From: Burkholderia catarinensis
GTDB lineage: Bacteria > Pseudomonadota > Gammaproteobacteria > Burkholderiales > Burkholderiaceae
Assembly (NCBI RefSeq): GCF_001883705.2
Contig: NZ_MDEQ02000003.1
Coordinates: 370,613-434,612, forward strand
Direction of reading: 5' to 3'
Length of the DNA stretch: 64,000 nt
In this document: one piece after another, positions 24,655 to 35,757 of the stretch
How positions within the stretch are numbered: the first letter of the stretch is position 1
Layout: every line of letters begins with the position of its first letter
Notes under the pieces: model-generated
Told to the model about the DNA's origin: nothing
What the model saw: only the letters and a program-made list of their open reading frames with translations
The model's database searches: none
Position numbers and translations under genes: made by a program

Positions 24655-26877
24655 ATGTCACGTGGACTGATCGAAGCAGGGCAAGCCGGCACCGGCGTAT
24701 CGCGCCGCTCGTTTCTCAAACTAGGCATGTCGCTCGGCGCGGCGGCCGGCGGCGGCTTGCTGCTCGGCTTCAGCCTGCCGGCGGCGGGCGAAGACGCACG
24801 CCGCTCGGTGATCGGCGGCGATGGCGATGAAACTGCGCGCGCCGGCGTATTCGCGCCGAACGCGTTCGTGCAGATCGACCGCGCCGGCAAGGTCACGCTG
24901 GTGATGCCGAAGGTCGAAATGGGGCAAGGCGTGTATACGGCGCTGCCGATGCTGATCGCCGAGGAACTCGAAGTGCCGCTGTCGAGCGTGACGCTCGATC
25001 ATGCGCCGCCGAACGAAAAGCTGTTCCTCGATCCGCTGCTCGGCGGCCAGCTCACCGGCGGCTCGACGTCGGTGCGCTACGCCTGGGAACCGATGCGCCG
25101 CGCGGGCGCCACGGCGCGCACGCTGCTGGTCGCGGCGGCCGCGAAGCAATGGCAGGTCGATCCAGCCACCTGCCGCGCGGCGAACGGCGAAGTGCAGCAT
25201 CCGCCGAGCGGCCGGCGCGCGTCGTACGGCCAGCTCGCCGACGCCGCGGCGAAGCTGCCGGTGCCGAAGGACGTCGCGCTGAAGAAGCCGGAGGATTTCA
25301 AGCTGATCGGCACGCCCGCGAAGCGGCTCGATTCGCCGGAGAAGGTCGACGGCACCGCGCAGTTCGGGCTCGACGTGCGCCTGCCCGGCATGCTGTACGC
25401 GGTGATCGTGAACAGCCCGGTGTTCGGCGGCACGGTGGCGAGCGTCGACGACACGGCCGCGAAGAAGATCCCCGGCGTGCGCCAGGTGGTGCGCGTCGAC
25501 AACGCGGTCGCGGTGGTCGGCGATCACACGTGGGCCGCGAAGCGCGGCGCGTCGGCGCTCGTCGTGAAGTGGAACGAAGGCGCGGACGCGAAGGTGTCGA
25601 TGAAGGACATCGTCGCCGATCTCGCGCAGGCCGCGGCGAACGGCAAGGGCGCCGTCGCGCGCAAGGAAGGCGATGTCGGCAAAGCGTTCACGAACGCGAA
25701 GACGCGCATCGACGTCGTCTACGAACAGCCGTTCCTCGCTCACGCGACGATGGAGCCCGTGAACTGCACGGTGCACGTGCGCGGCGACGGCTGCGAGATC
25801 TGGGTCGGCACGCAGGTGCCGACGCGGGCACGCGATACCGTGCAGCAGCTCACGGGCCTGTCGCCCGACCGGATCGTCGTGCACAACCACCTGCTCGGCG
25901 GCGGCTTCGGCCGGCGGCTCGAAACGGACATGATCGGCCAGGCCGTGAAGGTCGCCAAACAGGTCAACGCGCCGGTGAAGGTCGTCTGGACGCGCGAGGA
26001 AGACATCCAGCACGACATGTATCGCCCGTACTACTACGACAAGATCTCGGCGGGGCTCGATGCGAACGGCAAGCCGGTCGCGTGGCAGCACCGGATCGTC
26101 GGCTCGTCGATCATCGCGCGTTTCGCGCCGCCCGCGTTCAAGGACGGCGTCGATCCCGACGCGGTCGAGGTCGCGGCCGAGCTGCCGTACGACCTGCCGA
26201 ACCAGCTCGTCGACTACGTGCGGCAGGAGCCGCGCCACATCCCGACCGCGTTCTGGCGCGGCGTCGGGCCGACGCGCGGCACCTTCGTCGTCGAAAGCTT
26301 CATCGACGAACTGGCCGCGCAAACCAAGACCGACCCGGTGCAATACCGCCGCGCGCTGCTCGGCAAGACACCGCGCGCGCTGAACGTGCTCGACGTCGCG
26401 ACGAAAGCGGCCGGCTGGGGTGGCGCGTCGCTGCCGAAGGGGCAAGGGCGCGGCGTGTCGGTGATGCATGCGTTCGGCAGCTTCTTCTCGATCGTCATCG
26501 ACGTCGCAGTGGACGGCGGCGAGGTGCAGGTCAAGCGCGTCGTGTGCGCGGTCGATTGCGGGATGGTCGTGAATCCGAACACGATCGAGGCGCAGGTGCA
26601 GGGCGGCATCATCTTCGGGATCACGGGCGCGCTGTACGGCGAGATCACGATCGAGGACGGCCGCGTCATGCAGACCAACTTCACCGATTACCGGATGATG
26701 CGGATCAACGAGACGCCGCCGATCGAGGTCCATCTGGTGAAGAGCGGCGAAGCGCCCGGCGGGATCGGCGAACCGGGCACGGCCGCGACCGCGGCCGCGC
26801 TGTCGAACGCGATTTTCGCGGCAACCGGCACGCGGCTGCGCAAGCTGCCGGTCGGCAACCAGCTGAAGACGGCCTGA
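24655..26877 (+). CDS. Molybdopterin-binding catalytic subunit (aldehyde/isoquinoline oxidoreductase-like)
   Basis: 740 residues, ATG 24655. A Tat signal (SRRSFLKLGMSLGAAAGGG) is followed by two Mo-cofactor domains with MGQGVYTALPML, GGSTSVRYAWEP, LLGGGFGRRLETD and the active-site motif GIGEPGT with probable catalytic Glu706. This is the split, periplasmic IorB-like type of the xanthine oxidase family, working with the 2Fe-2S subunit and the tri-haem cytochrome encoded next to it. Likely substrates are aldehydes or N-heterocycles; the sequence does not decide which. Confidence 0.92.
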   Translation: MSRGLIEAGQAGTGVSRRSFLKLGMSLGAAAGGGLLLGFSLPAAGEDARRSVIGGDGDETARAGVFAPNAFVQIDRAGKVTLVMPKVEMGQGVYTALPMLIAEELEVPLSSVTLDHAPPNEKLFLDPLLGGQLTGGSTSVRYAWEPMRRAGATARTLLVAAAAKQWQVDPATCRAANGEVQHPPSGRRASYGQLADAAAKLPVPKDVALKKPEDFKLIGTPAKRLDSPEKVDGTAQFGLDVRLPGMLYAVIVNSPVFGGTVASVDDTAAKKIPGVRQVVRVDNAVAVVGDHTWAAKRGASALVVKWNEGADAKVSMKDIVADLAQAAANGKGAVARKEGDVGKAFTNAKTRIDVVYEQPFLAHATMEPVNCTVHVRGDGCEIWVGTQVPTRARDTVQQLTGLSPDRIVVHNHLLGGGFGRRLETDMIGQAVKVAKQVNAPVKVVWTREEDIQHDMYRPYYYDKISAGLDANGKPVAWQHRIVGSSIIARFAPPAFKDGVDPDAVEVAAELPYDLPNQLVDYVRQEPRHIPTAFWRGVGPTRGTFVVESFIDELAAQTKTDPVQYRRALLGKTPRALNVLDVATKAAGWGGASLPKGQGRGVSVMHAFGSFFSIVIDVAVDGGEVQVKRVVCAVDCGMVVNPNTIEAQVQGGIIFGITGALYGEITIEDGRVMQTNFTDYRMMRINETPPIEVHLVKSGEAPGGIGEPGTAATAAALSNAIFAATGTRLRKLPVGNQLKTA

Positions 26878-26892
26878 GGGGAGGACACTGCC

Positions 26893-28203
26893 ATGAGAAA
26901 CCTCACCCTGAATCACGCCACGAACGCGCTCCGCGCATCGCTGCTCGCGCTGTCGGCGCTGCTGGCCGGCACGGCCGCGCACGCGGCGCAGACGGCGCCG
27001 CCCGACAGCGCACTCGTCGCGCGCGGCGCGTATCTCGCGAAAGCCGGCGACTGCGTCGCGTGCCACACCGCGCCGCGCGGTACGCCGTTCGCGGGCGGCC
27101 TGAAGATGGTCACGCCGATGGGCGCGATCTACACGACCAACATCACGCCCGATCCGGCCACCGGCATCGGCGGCTACACGGAAGCCGAATTCGCAAGCGC
27201 GCTGCGTGCGGGCGTCGCGAAGGACGGCCGTCACCTGTATCCGGCGATGCCGTATCCGTCGTACGCGAAGCTGAAGGATGACGACGTGAAGGCGCTGTAC
27301 GCGTACTTCATGCACGGCGTCGAACCGGTGAAGCAGGCGAACCGGCCGTCCGACATCCCGTGGCCGCTCAACATGCGCTGGCCGCTCGCGTTGTGGAACA
27401 TGGTGTTCCTCGACACGAAGCCCTACGCCGACAAGCCGGCCAAGGACGCGATGTGGAACCGCGGCGCGTACCTCGTGCAGGGGCTCGGGCACTGCGGGTC
27501 GTGCCATACGCCGCGCGGTGTCGGCTTCCAGGAGAAGGCGCTCGACGAAGGCGGCACGGCGTTCCTGTCGGGCGCCGCGATCGACAACTGGTTCGCGTCG
27601 AACCTGACCGGCGAGCACAATACGGGGCTCGGCCGCTGGAACGAGGCTGACGTCGCGCAGTTCCTGAAGACCGGCGCGAACCGGCACGCCACGGCATTCG
27701 GCTCGATGGTGAGCGTGATCAACCACAGCACGCAGGCGCTCTCCGACGACGATCTGGCGGCGATGTCCCGCTACCTGAAATCGCTGCCGGCCGCGGGCGG
27801 CACGGGCGCGCCGCCGTACAACCCTGATCCGAAGGCGACGCTGGCGGTGCTGGGCCGGCCGGCGGCCAATCCGGGCGCGAAGGTGTATAACGCTTACTGC
27901 CTGCATTGCCACGGCGTGGACGGGCGCGGCTACGCGCCGCTGCTCGCGCCGCTCGCCGGCAATCCGAACGTGCTCGAGACCGATGCATCGTCGCTGATCA
28001 ACGTGACGCTGAACGGCAGCGATACGCTCGTGATCGACGGCGTGCCGTCCGCGTATCCGATGCCGGCGTTCTCGAACCAGTTGAACGACCAGCAGATCGC
28101 CGACGTGCTGACGTTCATGCGCGCCGGCTGGAACAACGGCGCGCCGGCCGTGCAGGCGGCGGACGTCGCGAAACTCCGCAAGGCGACGGCTGCCGCGCGC
28201 TGA
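26893..28203 (+). CDS. Tri-haem cytochrome c subunit of the periplasmic dehydrogenase
   Basis: 436 residues, ATG 26893 with GAGGGGAGG just upstream. A signal peptide (about 1-32, ending AAHA) and three haem c sites are visible: CVACH (54-58), CGSCH (201-205) and CLHCH (336-340). This three-haem layout is that of alcohol/aldehyde dehydrogenase cytochrome subunits that hand electrons to ubiquinone. It forms an operon with the two preceding genes. A hairpin (28222-28249) separates it from the next gene. Confidence 0.93.
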   Translation: MRNLTLNHATNALRASLLALSALLAGTAAHAAQTAPPDSALVARGAYLAKAGDCVACHTAPRGTPFAGGLKMVTPMGAIYTTNITPDPATGIGGYTEAEFASALRAGVAKDGRHLYPAMPYPSYAKLKDDDVKALYAYFMHGVEPVKQANRPSDIPWPLNMRWPLALWNMVFLDTKPYADKPAKDAMWNRGAYLVQGLGHCGSCHTPRGVGFQEKALDEGGTAFLSGAAIDNWFASNLTGEHNTGLGRWNEADVAQFLKTGANRHATAFGSMVSVINHSTQALSDDDLAAMSRYLKSLPAAGGTGAPPYNPDPKATLAVLGRPAANPGAKVYNAYCLHCHGVDGRGYAPLLAPLAGNPNVLETDASSLINVTLNGSDTLVIDGVPSAYPMPAFSNQLNDQQIADVLTFMRAGWNNGAPAVQAADVAKLRKATAAAR

Positions 28204-29802
<1,599 letters not shown>

Positions 29803-29850
29803 CGGCCGATTGACCGCGCGCGCCGCCGCCCCTGGCGCGGTGCGCACGCG

Positions 29851-29892
29851 AACGGCGCAAGCCGGGTGTCATGCCCGGCCTGCGCCGTTTTT
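29851..29892 (+). terminator. Rho-independent terminator after the aldehyde dehydrogenase
   Basis: AACGGCGCA (29851-29859) pairs with TGCGCCGTT (29881-29889). An inner GCCGGG/CCCGGC stem and a 7-base loop complete it, and a T-run follows at 29888-29892. A textbook intrinsic terminator reading rightward, between convergent genes. Confidence 0.9.
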
Positions 29893-29953
29893 CGTTGTTT
29901 TTCACGTCACCATGCCGTGGCGATTCCCGGCATCGGCGAAGACGATCCCGCAT

Positions 29954-31183
29954 TCAGCCCGGCGTCGCGACCAGTGCCGCGGTCTGGCCCAGCCAGTCGG
30001 CCGGATCGCCGCGATGATAGATATGCTCCGACGGTTCGATATTGTCGATGAACCGCTGGTAGATCACCGCTCGCCTGGCCGTCGCGATCGGCGCGAGGAG
30101 GGCGGCGGCGCGCACCGGGTCGCTGCCGGGCCGCTTCGCCAGCCATTCGCGATTCCAGTGGTCCTTGATCGTCGCCGCGTACTCGCGCGGAACGGCGTCG
30201 AGAAACGCGGACTGGTCGAGCAACGGGTGGCCGATTCCGCTGTCGCCCCAATCCAGCAGCGTGAGCACCGATCGCGTTCCGCGAAAATTGCCGGGATGGC
30301 AGTCGCCATGCACGAGCGTATTCGGCAATCCGCATGCATCGATTTCGGCAAACCGCGCCGCAAGACCACTCACGAAATACCGCAGCGCCGCGCGTTCGTC
30401 GCGAGACAGCGCCTCGCCGGCTCGCTCGGCGACATCCGCGATGTCGGCTGCAAGGCCCGCACCGCGCCAGTCGGGCAAGCCCATCGTGCGCAATGCGTCG
30501 ACACGGTCGATCCACGCAGCCTGCATGTCGACCAGCAGCGTCACCATGTCGAGCAGTTGCGGCAGCGCGGCGTCGAACTGGTCGTCGCCCGGGATCTCGG
30601 CGAGCAGGATGCGCCCGCATTCGTCCTGCCCCAGCAGGGTCGGCACATGCCGGCCGGCCAGCGCCGTGATGACGCTGCCCTCATGACCGAGGAACGGCGG
30701 CACCACTTTCAGCCAGGCCGATTGACCGCCGATCGGGATGCGCCAGACGCTGGACAGATTCCAGGTTCGCACCTGCACGGGTTTGCCGCTGGCCGACAGG
30801 CCGTGACCGGCCAGCACGTGCGCCGCCCAGCCGAGATCGGCCGCGGGGCCGCCGGGCCGTGCGTAGCGCTGGCGCAGTGAATGGGGCTCGATGTTCCCGG
30901 TCCAGCATTCGGCCGGAACGGGCTCCGCGATCTCGGCCAGATAGGTGACTTCGCCGCCGGGTGCACGGTCGCGGGCGGTTTCCAGCAGACGCAGGATCGT
31001 CACGTCGACGCGATGGCGTTCGCGCGCGGCACGCACGACCGACTCCACTTCCTGCCACCACGGGATCGCGACAGGCATCGGCGGCAGGCAACCGACCACC
31101 GAGCCGTCCGGCGTCACCAGCACCAGCCGCGCGACGCGCGGCGGCAGTGCGGCTGGATCGAGGATCCCCGTCATTGTGCTCAT
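29954..31183 (-). CDS. Aminoglycoside-phosphotransferase-fold (APH) family protein
   Basis: 409 residues from ATG 31183, preceded by GGGAG. It has APH/choline-kinase catalytic motifs HGDCHPGNF (Brenner-type loop with Asp) and LLDWGDSGIGHPLLD (metal-binding Asp). The first about 150 residues form an extra domain with Trp-rich and Pro-rich stretches. The substrate is unknown; these proteins often phosphorylate small metabolites, and nothing shows that it confers drug resistance. It ends 62 bases from the terminator of the convergent aldehyde dehydrogenase gene. Confidence 0.82.
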   Translation of the reverse strand: MSTMTGILDPAALPPRVARLVLVTPDGSVVGCLPPMPVAIPWWQEVESVVRAARERHRVDVTILRLLETARDRAPGGEVTYLAEIAEPVPAECWTGNIEPHSLRQRYARPGGPAADLGWAAHVLAGHGLSASGKPVQVRTWNLSSVWRIPIGGQSAWLKVVPPFLGHEGSVITALAGRHVPTLLGQDECGRILLAEIPGDDQFDAALPQLLDMVTLLVDMQAAWIDRVDALRTMGLPDWRGAGLAADIADVAERAGEALSRDERAALRYFVSGLAARFAEIDACGLPNTLVHGDCHPGNFRGTRSVLTLLDWGDSGIGHPLLDQSAFLDAVPREYAATIKDHWNREWLAKRPGSDPVRAAALLAPIATARRAVIYQRFIDNIEPSEHIYHRGDPADWLGQTAALVATPG

Positions 31184-31264
31184 TTCGCTCCCGACCGGCG
31201 CCAATGGCCTGTGCAGGACGAGCGTATCTCAATTCGCGAATGCCCGGCCGGGCGGTTGCGCGAC

Positions 31265-32722
31265 TCAATGCCGGCCGCTGCCGCGATAGCTTTCCACTTC
31301 CGCGTCGTATGCCGCCAGAAACGCCTTGCCGAACACCGACGCGAAATCGTCCTCGATCGCGAACACCGTGTCGCGATGGGTCGCCGCGTAGCGATCCCAC
31401 ATCCTCGCCTTGTACAGCGCGGGCACGCGCTTCTCGTACCAGCGCATCGCGTCGTCGCGCTCGCGCAGCCGTTGCGGCGAAAAGCGCGTCAGCAGGTCCA
31501 TCAGCGCGGCGCGCATGCCGGCAACCATGCCGATCTGGTGCGCGTGCAGATCCTGGAACGCATCGCTGACCGCGCTCTGCGGCGACATGAAGCCCGGCAG
31601 CGGCAGCCCGAACATCTGCCGCAGCACCGCGCCGCCGTCCGGCAGCAGCTTCAGCGGGTTGTTCTCGCGATCGAGCAGCATCGTCATGTGCGCCTTCACC
31701 TCGCGCTTCAGGATGCTGCGCGACGACAGCAGCTCGACCGTGCCGTTCGCGAACAGCGCCAGCAACTGGCCCGCGATATAGAGCTGTTCGGCCGACCACT
31801 GATGCGATTCGGCGGCCGTATCGAGCCCCGCGCCTTCGAAGAACGCGTTCAGCAGCTCGTCGGGCGTCGGCGGCGCCGGCGCGCGCGCCGTATGCGGCAC
31901 CGGGTCGTCGGCCGGCCGCGCATCGGCGCGCGCGGCCGCCGGCTGCACGCGCACGTGCTGGGTCCACTCGGGCGCGTGGTCGGCCTGCGTCGCGGACGGC
32001 GCTTCGCCGCCCGCATTGCCGCGATCGGCGGGCGCCCCCGCGCCGGGCGCGCCGATATCGCCCGACGACTGCGCGAACAGGTCGAGCGGATCGGTCGACA
32101 ACTGGTTCAGGTCGCGCTGCGACGGTTCGGGCGGCACGGCCTGCGCGGCGCGGTTCGCCGGCTGCGCCGCGTCCGCGCGCGCCGGGCCGGGCCGCGTGCC
32201 GGCATCCGCCGCCTTGCCGCGCGGGGCGAGACGATCCTGGAGCAGCGCCCACAGCCGGTTGCCCGCGCCTTTCGTGTCGTCGCGCGAGGGCGAGGGCGAG
32301 GGCGAGGGCGAAGGGTGCGAGGGTGCGGCGGCGTCCGGCGTGCGTGGTCTGCCGACATGCGCACCGGTATCGGGTGCCATGTCGATGACCGGCGCGTCGC
32401 CGCCATCGTCGCGTTCCGCCCGCAGCACGTACGGCCCGATGCGGATGATGTCGCCGGTATTGAGCGGGCGCTCCTGCGCATAGCCGACCGGCTCGCGGTT
32501 CACCTCGATCGTCGATACGCTGCTCAGGTTCTTCAGCAGGCACGCGTCGTCGCCGACCTGCAGCAGCGCCTGCAGCCGCGAGATCTGCCGCGTGTCGTCG
32601 CGCAGCACGAGATGGTTGTCGGTGGCCCGGCCGATGGTGCCGCCCGGCGGATGAAACACGACGGCGTCGTAGGAGTCGTTTTCGACCGGCTCGCCGGCAT
32701 GTTCGATCACGATCAGTTGCAT
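31265..32722 (-). CDS. tagH: Type VI secretion FHA-domain protein TagH
   Basis: 485 residues, ATG 32722. An N-terminal FHA domain (about 1-105; GGTIGRATDNHLVL, ISRLQALL) binds phosphothreonine. A long Pro/Ala/Ser-rich linker contains a PSPSPSPS run, and the C-terminal VasC/ImpI-type domain starts at about 290 (DELLNAFFEGAGL). It is the presumed target or scaffold of the kinase encoded at 41.6 kb, which controls assembly post-translationally. It lies next to a small lipoprotein gene in a leftward unit. Confidence 0.93.
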   Translation of the reverse strand: MQLIVIEHAGEPVENDSYDAVVFHPPGGTIGRATDNHLVLRDDTRQISRLQALLQVGDDACLLKNLSSVSTIEVNREPVGYAQERPLNTGDIIRIGPYVLRAERDDGGDAPVIDMAPDTGAHVGRPRTPDAAAPSHPSPSPSPSPSRDDTKGAGNRLWALLQDRLAPRGKAADAGTRPGPARADAAQPANRAAQAVPPEPSQRDLNQLSTDPLDLFAQSSGDIGAPGAGAPADRGNAGGEAPSATQADHAPEWTQHVRVQPAAARADARPADDPVPHTARAPAPPTPDELLNAFFEGAGLDTAAESHQWSAEQLYIAGQLLALFANGTVELLSSRSILKREVKAHMTMLLDRENNPLKLLPDGGAVLRQMFGLPLPGFMSPQSAVSDAFQDLHAHQIGMVAGMRAALMDLLTRFSPQRLRERDDAMRWYEKRVPALYKARMWDRYAATHRDTVFAIEDDFASVFGKAFLAAYDAEVESYRGSGRH

Positions 32723-32788
32723 GTCATACGTCGCTCGGTGGATGAGGGCATGAACAGGCGCCCAGCGCTCGCGTCGAAACCGGCTCGT

Positions 32789-33175
32789 TCAGGATGACGA
32801 CGCATGTTTGCGGCGCGCGAATTCGAACGCGGGGCCCCAGACCGGATGCCCCTTCTCGGCCGGGGACAAGTCGAAGCGCGGGTTGAGGTCGAGAATTTTC
32901 GAGAACTCGGCGCGGCACGGCGTGACGCGGTTCGTCACGCAATAGCTGAACGCGAGGAGCTTGTGCGCGGCGACCTGCGTGTCGGTGTCGGCGCCGTCGA
33001 TCTCCTTCGCGCGGCTCAGCAGCGCGATCGTGCGCCCGTAATCGCCGGTGTCGTACGCGGCGCGCGCGCTGTCGACCGTCGCGCGCGCGGCCGACTTCGT
33101 CGGGGACGTGCTGCACCCGCCGGCGCCCAGCCACAACGCGGCGAGGAAAAGAACGATCGACGAACGACCTTTCAT
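32789..33175 (-). CDS. TssQ-like T6SS-associated lipoprotein
   Basis: 128 residues from ATG 33175. The lipoprotein signal ends at lipobox GAGGC (Cys21), followed by a TPR-like helical repeat (ARAAYDTGDYGRTIALLSRAKEID) and a C-terminal piece with two cysteines. It matches the small T6SS lipoproteins found beside tagH in Burkholderia, annotated as TssQ-family by my recollection. It probably sits at the outer membrane near TssJ. The start lacks a clear ribosome binding site; an in-frame TTG 22 codons upstream is less likely. Confidence 0.75.
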   Translation of the reverse strand: MKGRSSIVLFLAALWLGAGGCSTSPTKSAARATVDSARAAYDTGDYGRTIALLSRAKEIDGADTDTQVAAHKLLAFSYCVTNRVTPCRAEFSKILDLNPRFDLSPAEKGHPVWGPAFEFARRKHASSS

Positions 33176-33808
33176 TATTGAAATAAATAATTTGCGTGTA
33201 ATTGGAGGTGACGCCCAAGCGCTGTTGGATTTTAGTGCCAATCATCGCCATCGATATCGCTGTTACGTTTTGTTTCATTTCGCCGAATCGATTACCACTT
33301 GAATGCCTAATCGACTACGAATTTCAGTGCTTGTTAATCCAGAAAAACGAACCTATAGTTCGCTGTGTTTTTCGGATTCGTCAGTTGTTTAGCCGGCGCA
33401 CTTCAATGCACGAAAAAACGGGCTGTCCGTTCGTGCGATACGAATAGCCTGGCACACCATCAACGTCGCGAGCGTCTCATGCCCGGCGGCCGGCCGGCTT
33501 GCGCCCCGAGCCCATCCGACAGGTGTCCACGCAATAGAACCGGGCCGCCAGCGCGCACCGGTCGGATTAACTTTTTTCTTTAAACGACCAATATCGATTC
33601 AATTGCCTGCCATCTGGCCAAATTCACTTTTACAAACCATGGATGATTCGACCCGGTTTTTTACAAAAACGATTTGCCGGCACGAATTGCAATAGATGGA
33701 GAGACAGGCTACACAATTACCGGTCAATTAATTGTCCCTTTTTTGATCCGATCATCCGGTTCCATATTCGAAAACCGGTGAATGACTATTGGGCGGCGAG
33801 GGTGAAAT
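33176..33808. promoter_or_regulatory. AT-rich divergent promoter region of the T6SS locus
   Basis: 633 bases between the leftward lipoprotein gene and tssJ, clearly AT-richer than the flanks. Short open frames in it have no ribosome binding sites and no recognisable products, so I call no gene. Two hairpins lie near its right end (33713-33741 and 33756-33778). No PIP box or convincing sigma-54 site is present, which separates T6SS control from the HrpB regulon. Confidence 0.55.
33713..33741 (+). terminator. Terminator-like hairpin in the T6SS operon leader
   Basis: ACAATTA (33713-33719) and TAATTGT (33729-33735) form a 7-bp stem, followed by CCCTTTTTT. It lies 68 bases before the tssJ ATG and reads in the same direction. 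Being AT-rich it is weak; it could be an attenuator of the T6SS operon or the end of a short leader RNA. Confidence 0.35.
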
Positions 33809-34324
33809 ATGCAATGGCGGTCGAGCAGTTTCATCGTATGGGGATGCGTGTTGCTGTTTCCGGGGTGCGGCGCGACGGAGCACGCGGCCGCGGTGCCGTA
33901 TGCGATCACGGTCGACGTTGCGCCTGACGTCAACCCTGACATGAACCGCAAGCCTTCGCCGATCGTGCTGAAGGTATTCCAGCTCCGTGCGGCGTCGGCG
34001 TTCGACAGCGCGGATTTCTTCTCGCTGCAGGACAAGCCCGAGAACGTGCTCGGCGCGGACCTGCTCGGCACCGACCGCGTGATCCTGCGGCCGGGCGACT
34101 CGCGCACGCTGCACTATCGCGGCAACGTCGAGGCCGGTGCGATCGGCGTCATCGCCGAATATCGCATGCTCGAAAAGAACCGCTGGCGGCTGACGGTGCC
34201 GCTGCCGCGCGCGAAGCAGCTCAATCTCTACAAGTTCTGGCAGACGTCGCCGGGCGAGCTGAAGCTGTCGATCGCGGTCAGGAACGGCGGCATCGCGCTG
34301 AACGACGCGCGGGGGCGCCCATGA
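33809..34324 (+). CDS. tssJ: T6SS outer-membrane lipoprotein TssJ
   Basis: 171 residues, ATG 33809. Lipobox LLFPGC (Cys20). The mature part has the TssJ transthyretin-like signature: PSPIVLKVFQLRAASAFDSADFFSL, then a VIAEYR strand. It anchors TssM at the outer membrane. First gene of the rightward operon; its stop overlaps tssK by 4 bp. Confidence 0.95.
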   Translation: MQWRSSSFIVWGCVLLFPGCGATEHAAAVPYAITVDVAPDVNPDMNRKPSPIVLKVFQLRAASAFDSADFFSLQDKPENVLGADLLGTDRVILRPGDSRTLHYRGNVEAGAIGVIAEYRMLEKNRWRLTVPLPRAKQLNLYKFWQTSPGELKLSIAVRNGGIALNDARGRP

Positions 34325-35742
34325 CCGAACCGACGATGAACGCGACGCCGGTCGCGGCACTCCGCCAGCGGGTGGTGTGGACCGAGGGCATGTTCCTGCG
34401 GCCGCAGCATTTCCAGCAGCTCGAACGGCACTGGGAACGCTATGTCGCGCTGCGCTGCCTGCCGCTGCAAGGCTTCTACTGGGGCTTCGACACGCTGGAA
34501 CTCGATCGCGAGCAGCTTGCGCTCGGCAAGGTCGCGCTGCGTGCCGCGTCGGGCGTGATGCGCGACGGCACGCCGTTCGACCTGTCGCATCCGGACGATC
34601 TCCCCGAACCGCTCGACGTGCCGGCCGACGCGAAGGACCAGCTCGTCGTGCTCGCGCTGCCGCTGTGGCGCGGCGGCGGCGAGGAAGTGTCGTTCGGCGC
34701 AGGCGCAGGCGCACGTAACGCCGGTAATGGCGGTAACGGCGGACACGACGCGAGTGCCGACGCCGACGTCGCGCGCTACGTCGTGCGCGAATACGAAGTG
34801 GCCGACGCGAACGCGGTCGCGCTCGGCCCCGCGCTGCTGCAGACGGGGCGCCTGAACGTGCGGCTGATGCTCGAAGCCGAGCTGACCGGCGACTGGCACG
34901 CGCTCGGCGTCGCGCGGATCGTCGAGCGGCGCACCGATGCGCGGCTGCTGGCCGACGACGGCTACATTCCGCCGCGGCTCGTCGCGCAGCGCGATGCCGT
35001 GCTGCTGGCGTATGCGCGCGAACTGCACGGGCTGCTCACGCAGCGCAGCGAAGCGCTTGCGGAACGGCTGTCGGAACCCGGGCGCGGCGGCGTGTCGGAA
35101 GTCGCGGATTTCCTGCTGCTGCAGCTCGTGAACCGCTATCTCGCGCTGACCTGGCATGCGCAGCAGCACGTTTCGACGCATCCGGAAGCGCTGTTCTGCG
35201 ACTGGCTGAAGCTGGCGTGCGACCTGAGCACGTTCACGGCGGCCGGCCGGCGTCCGCAGTCGCTCGCGGTCTACGTGCACGACGACCTGCGCACGAGCTT
35301 CGCGGAATTGATGACGGAGCTGCGCCGGTCGCTGTCGACCGTGCTCGAGCAAAACGCGATCCAGATCGAGCTGCGCGATGCGGGCAACGGCATCCGCGTC
35401 GCGACGCTGGCCGACCCCGCATTGCGCGACACGGCCGGCTTCGTGCTCGCGGTGCGCGCGGACGTGCCGGCCGACAGCCTGCGCGCCCGTTTTCCCGCGC
35501 AGGCGAAGCTCGGGCCCGTCGAGCGGATCCGCGATCTCGTGCAGCTGCAACTGCCGGGCATCACGATGCGCCAGTTGCCGGTCGCGCCGCGGCAGATCCC
35601 GTATCACGCGGGTCATACGTACTTCGAGATCGACAAGGGCAGCGACCTGTGGAAGCAACTGGCGCGCTCCGGCGGTCTCGCATTTCATTTCGCCGGCGAA
35701 TTCCCTGGGCTCTCGATGGAGTTCTGGGCGATACGCGGGTGA
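34321..35742 (+). CDS. tssK: T6SS baseplate protein TssK
   Basis: 473 residues, ATG 34321. It starts with the conserved VVWTEGMFLRPQHFQQLERHWE motif and ends with a receptor-binding-like domain (YFEIDKGSDLWKQLARSGGLAFHFAGEFPGL). TssK trimers link the baseplate to the membrane complex. A Gly/Asn-rich insert at about 125-145 is encoded by a short repetitive stretch. Full family length. Confidence 0.97.
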   Translation: MTEPTMNATPVAALRQRVVWTEGMFLRPQHFQQLERHWERYVALRCLPLQGFYWGFDTLELDREQLALGKVALRAASGVMRDGTPFDLSHPDDLPEPLDVPADAKDQLVVLALPLWRGGGEEVSFGAGAGARNAGNGGNGGHDASADADVARYVVREYEVADANAVALGPALLQTGRLNVRLMLEAELTGDWHALGVARIVERRTDARLLADDGYIPPRLVAQRDAVLLAYARELHGLLTQRSEALAERLSEPGRGGVSEVADFLLLQLVNRYLALTWHAQQHVSTHPEALFCDWLKLACDLSTFTAAGRRPQSLAVYVHDDLRTSFAELMTELRRSLSTVLEQNAIQIELRDAGNGIRVATLADPALRDTAGFVLAVRADVPADSLRARFPAQAKLGPVERIRDLVQLQLPGITMRQLPVAPRQIPYHAGHTYFEIDKGSDLWKQLARSGGLAFHFAGEFPGLSMEFWAIRG

Positions 35743-35757
35743 GGGCGGGGCGACGCG

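Noticed and set aside
29954..31183. Aminoglycoside resistance gene
   Set aside because: Only the general APH fold motifs are present. The N-terminal domain and context do not resemble known resistance enzymes, so a resistance role is not claimed.
33202..33447. Short open frames in the AT-rich region before tssJ
   Set aside because: No ribosome binding sites, no recognisable products, and they overlap one another. The region is better explained as divergent regulatory DNA.
33676..33692. Possible sigma-54 promoter (GGCACGAATTGCA) upstream of tssJ
   Set aside because: The GG and GC elements are separated by 8 bases instead of the required 10, so it does not fit the -24/-12 rule.
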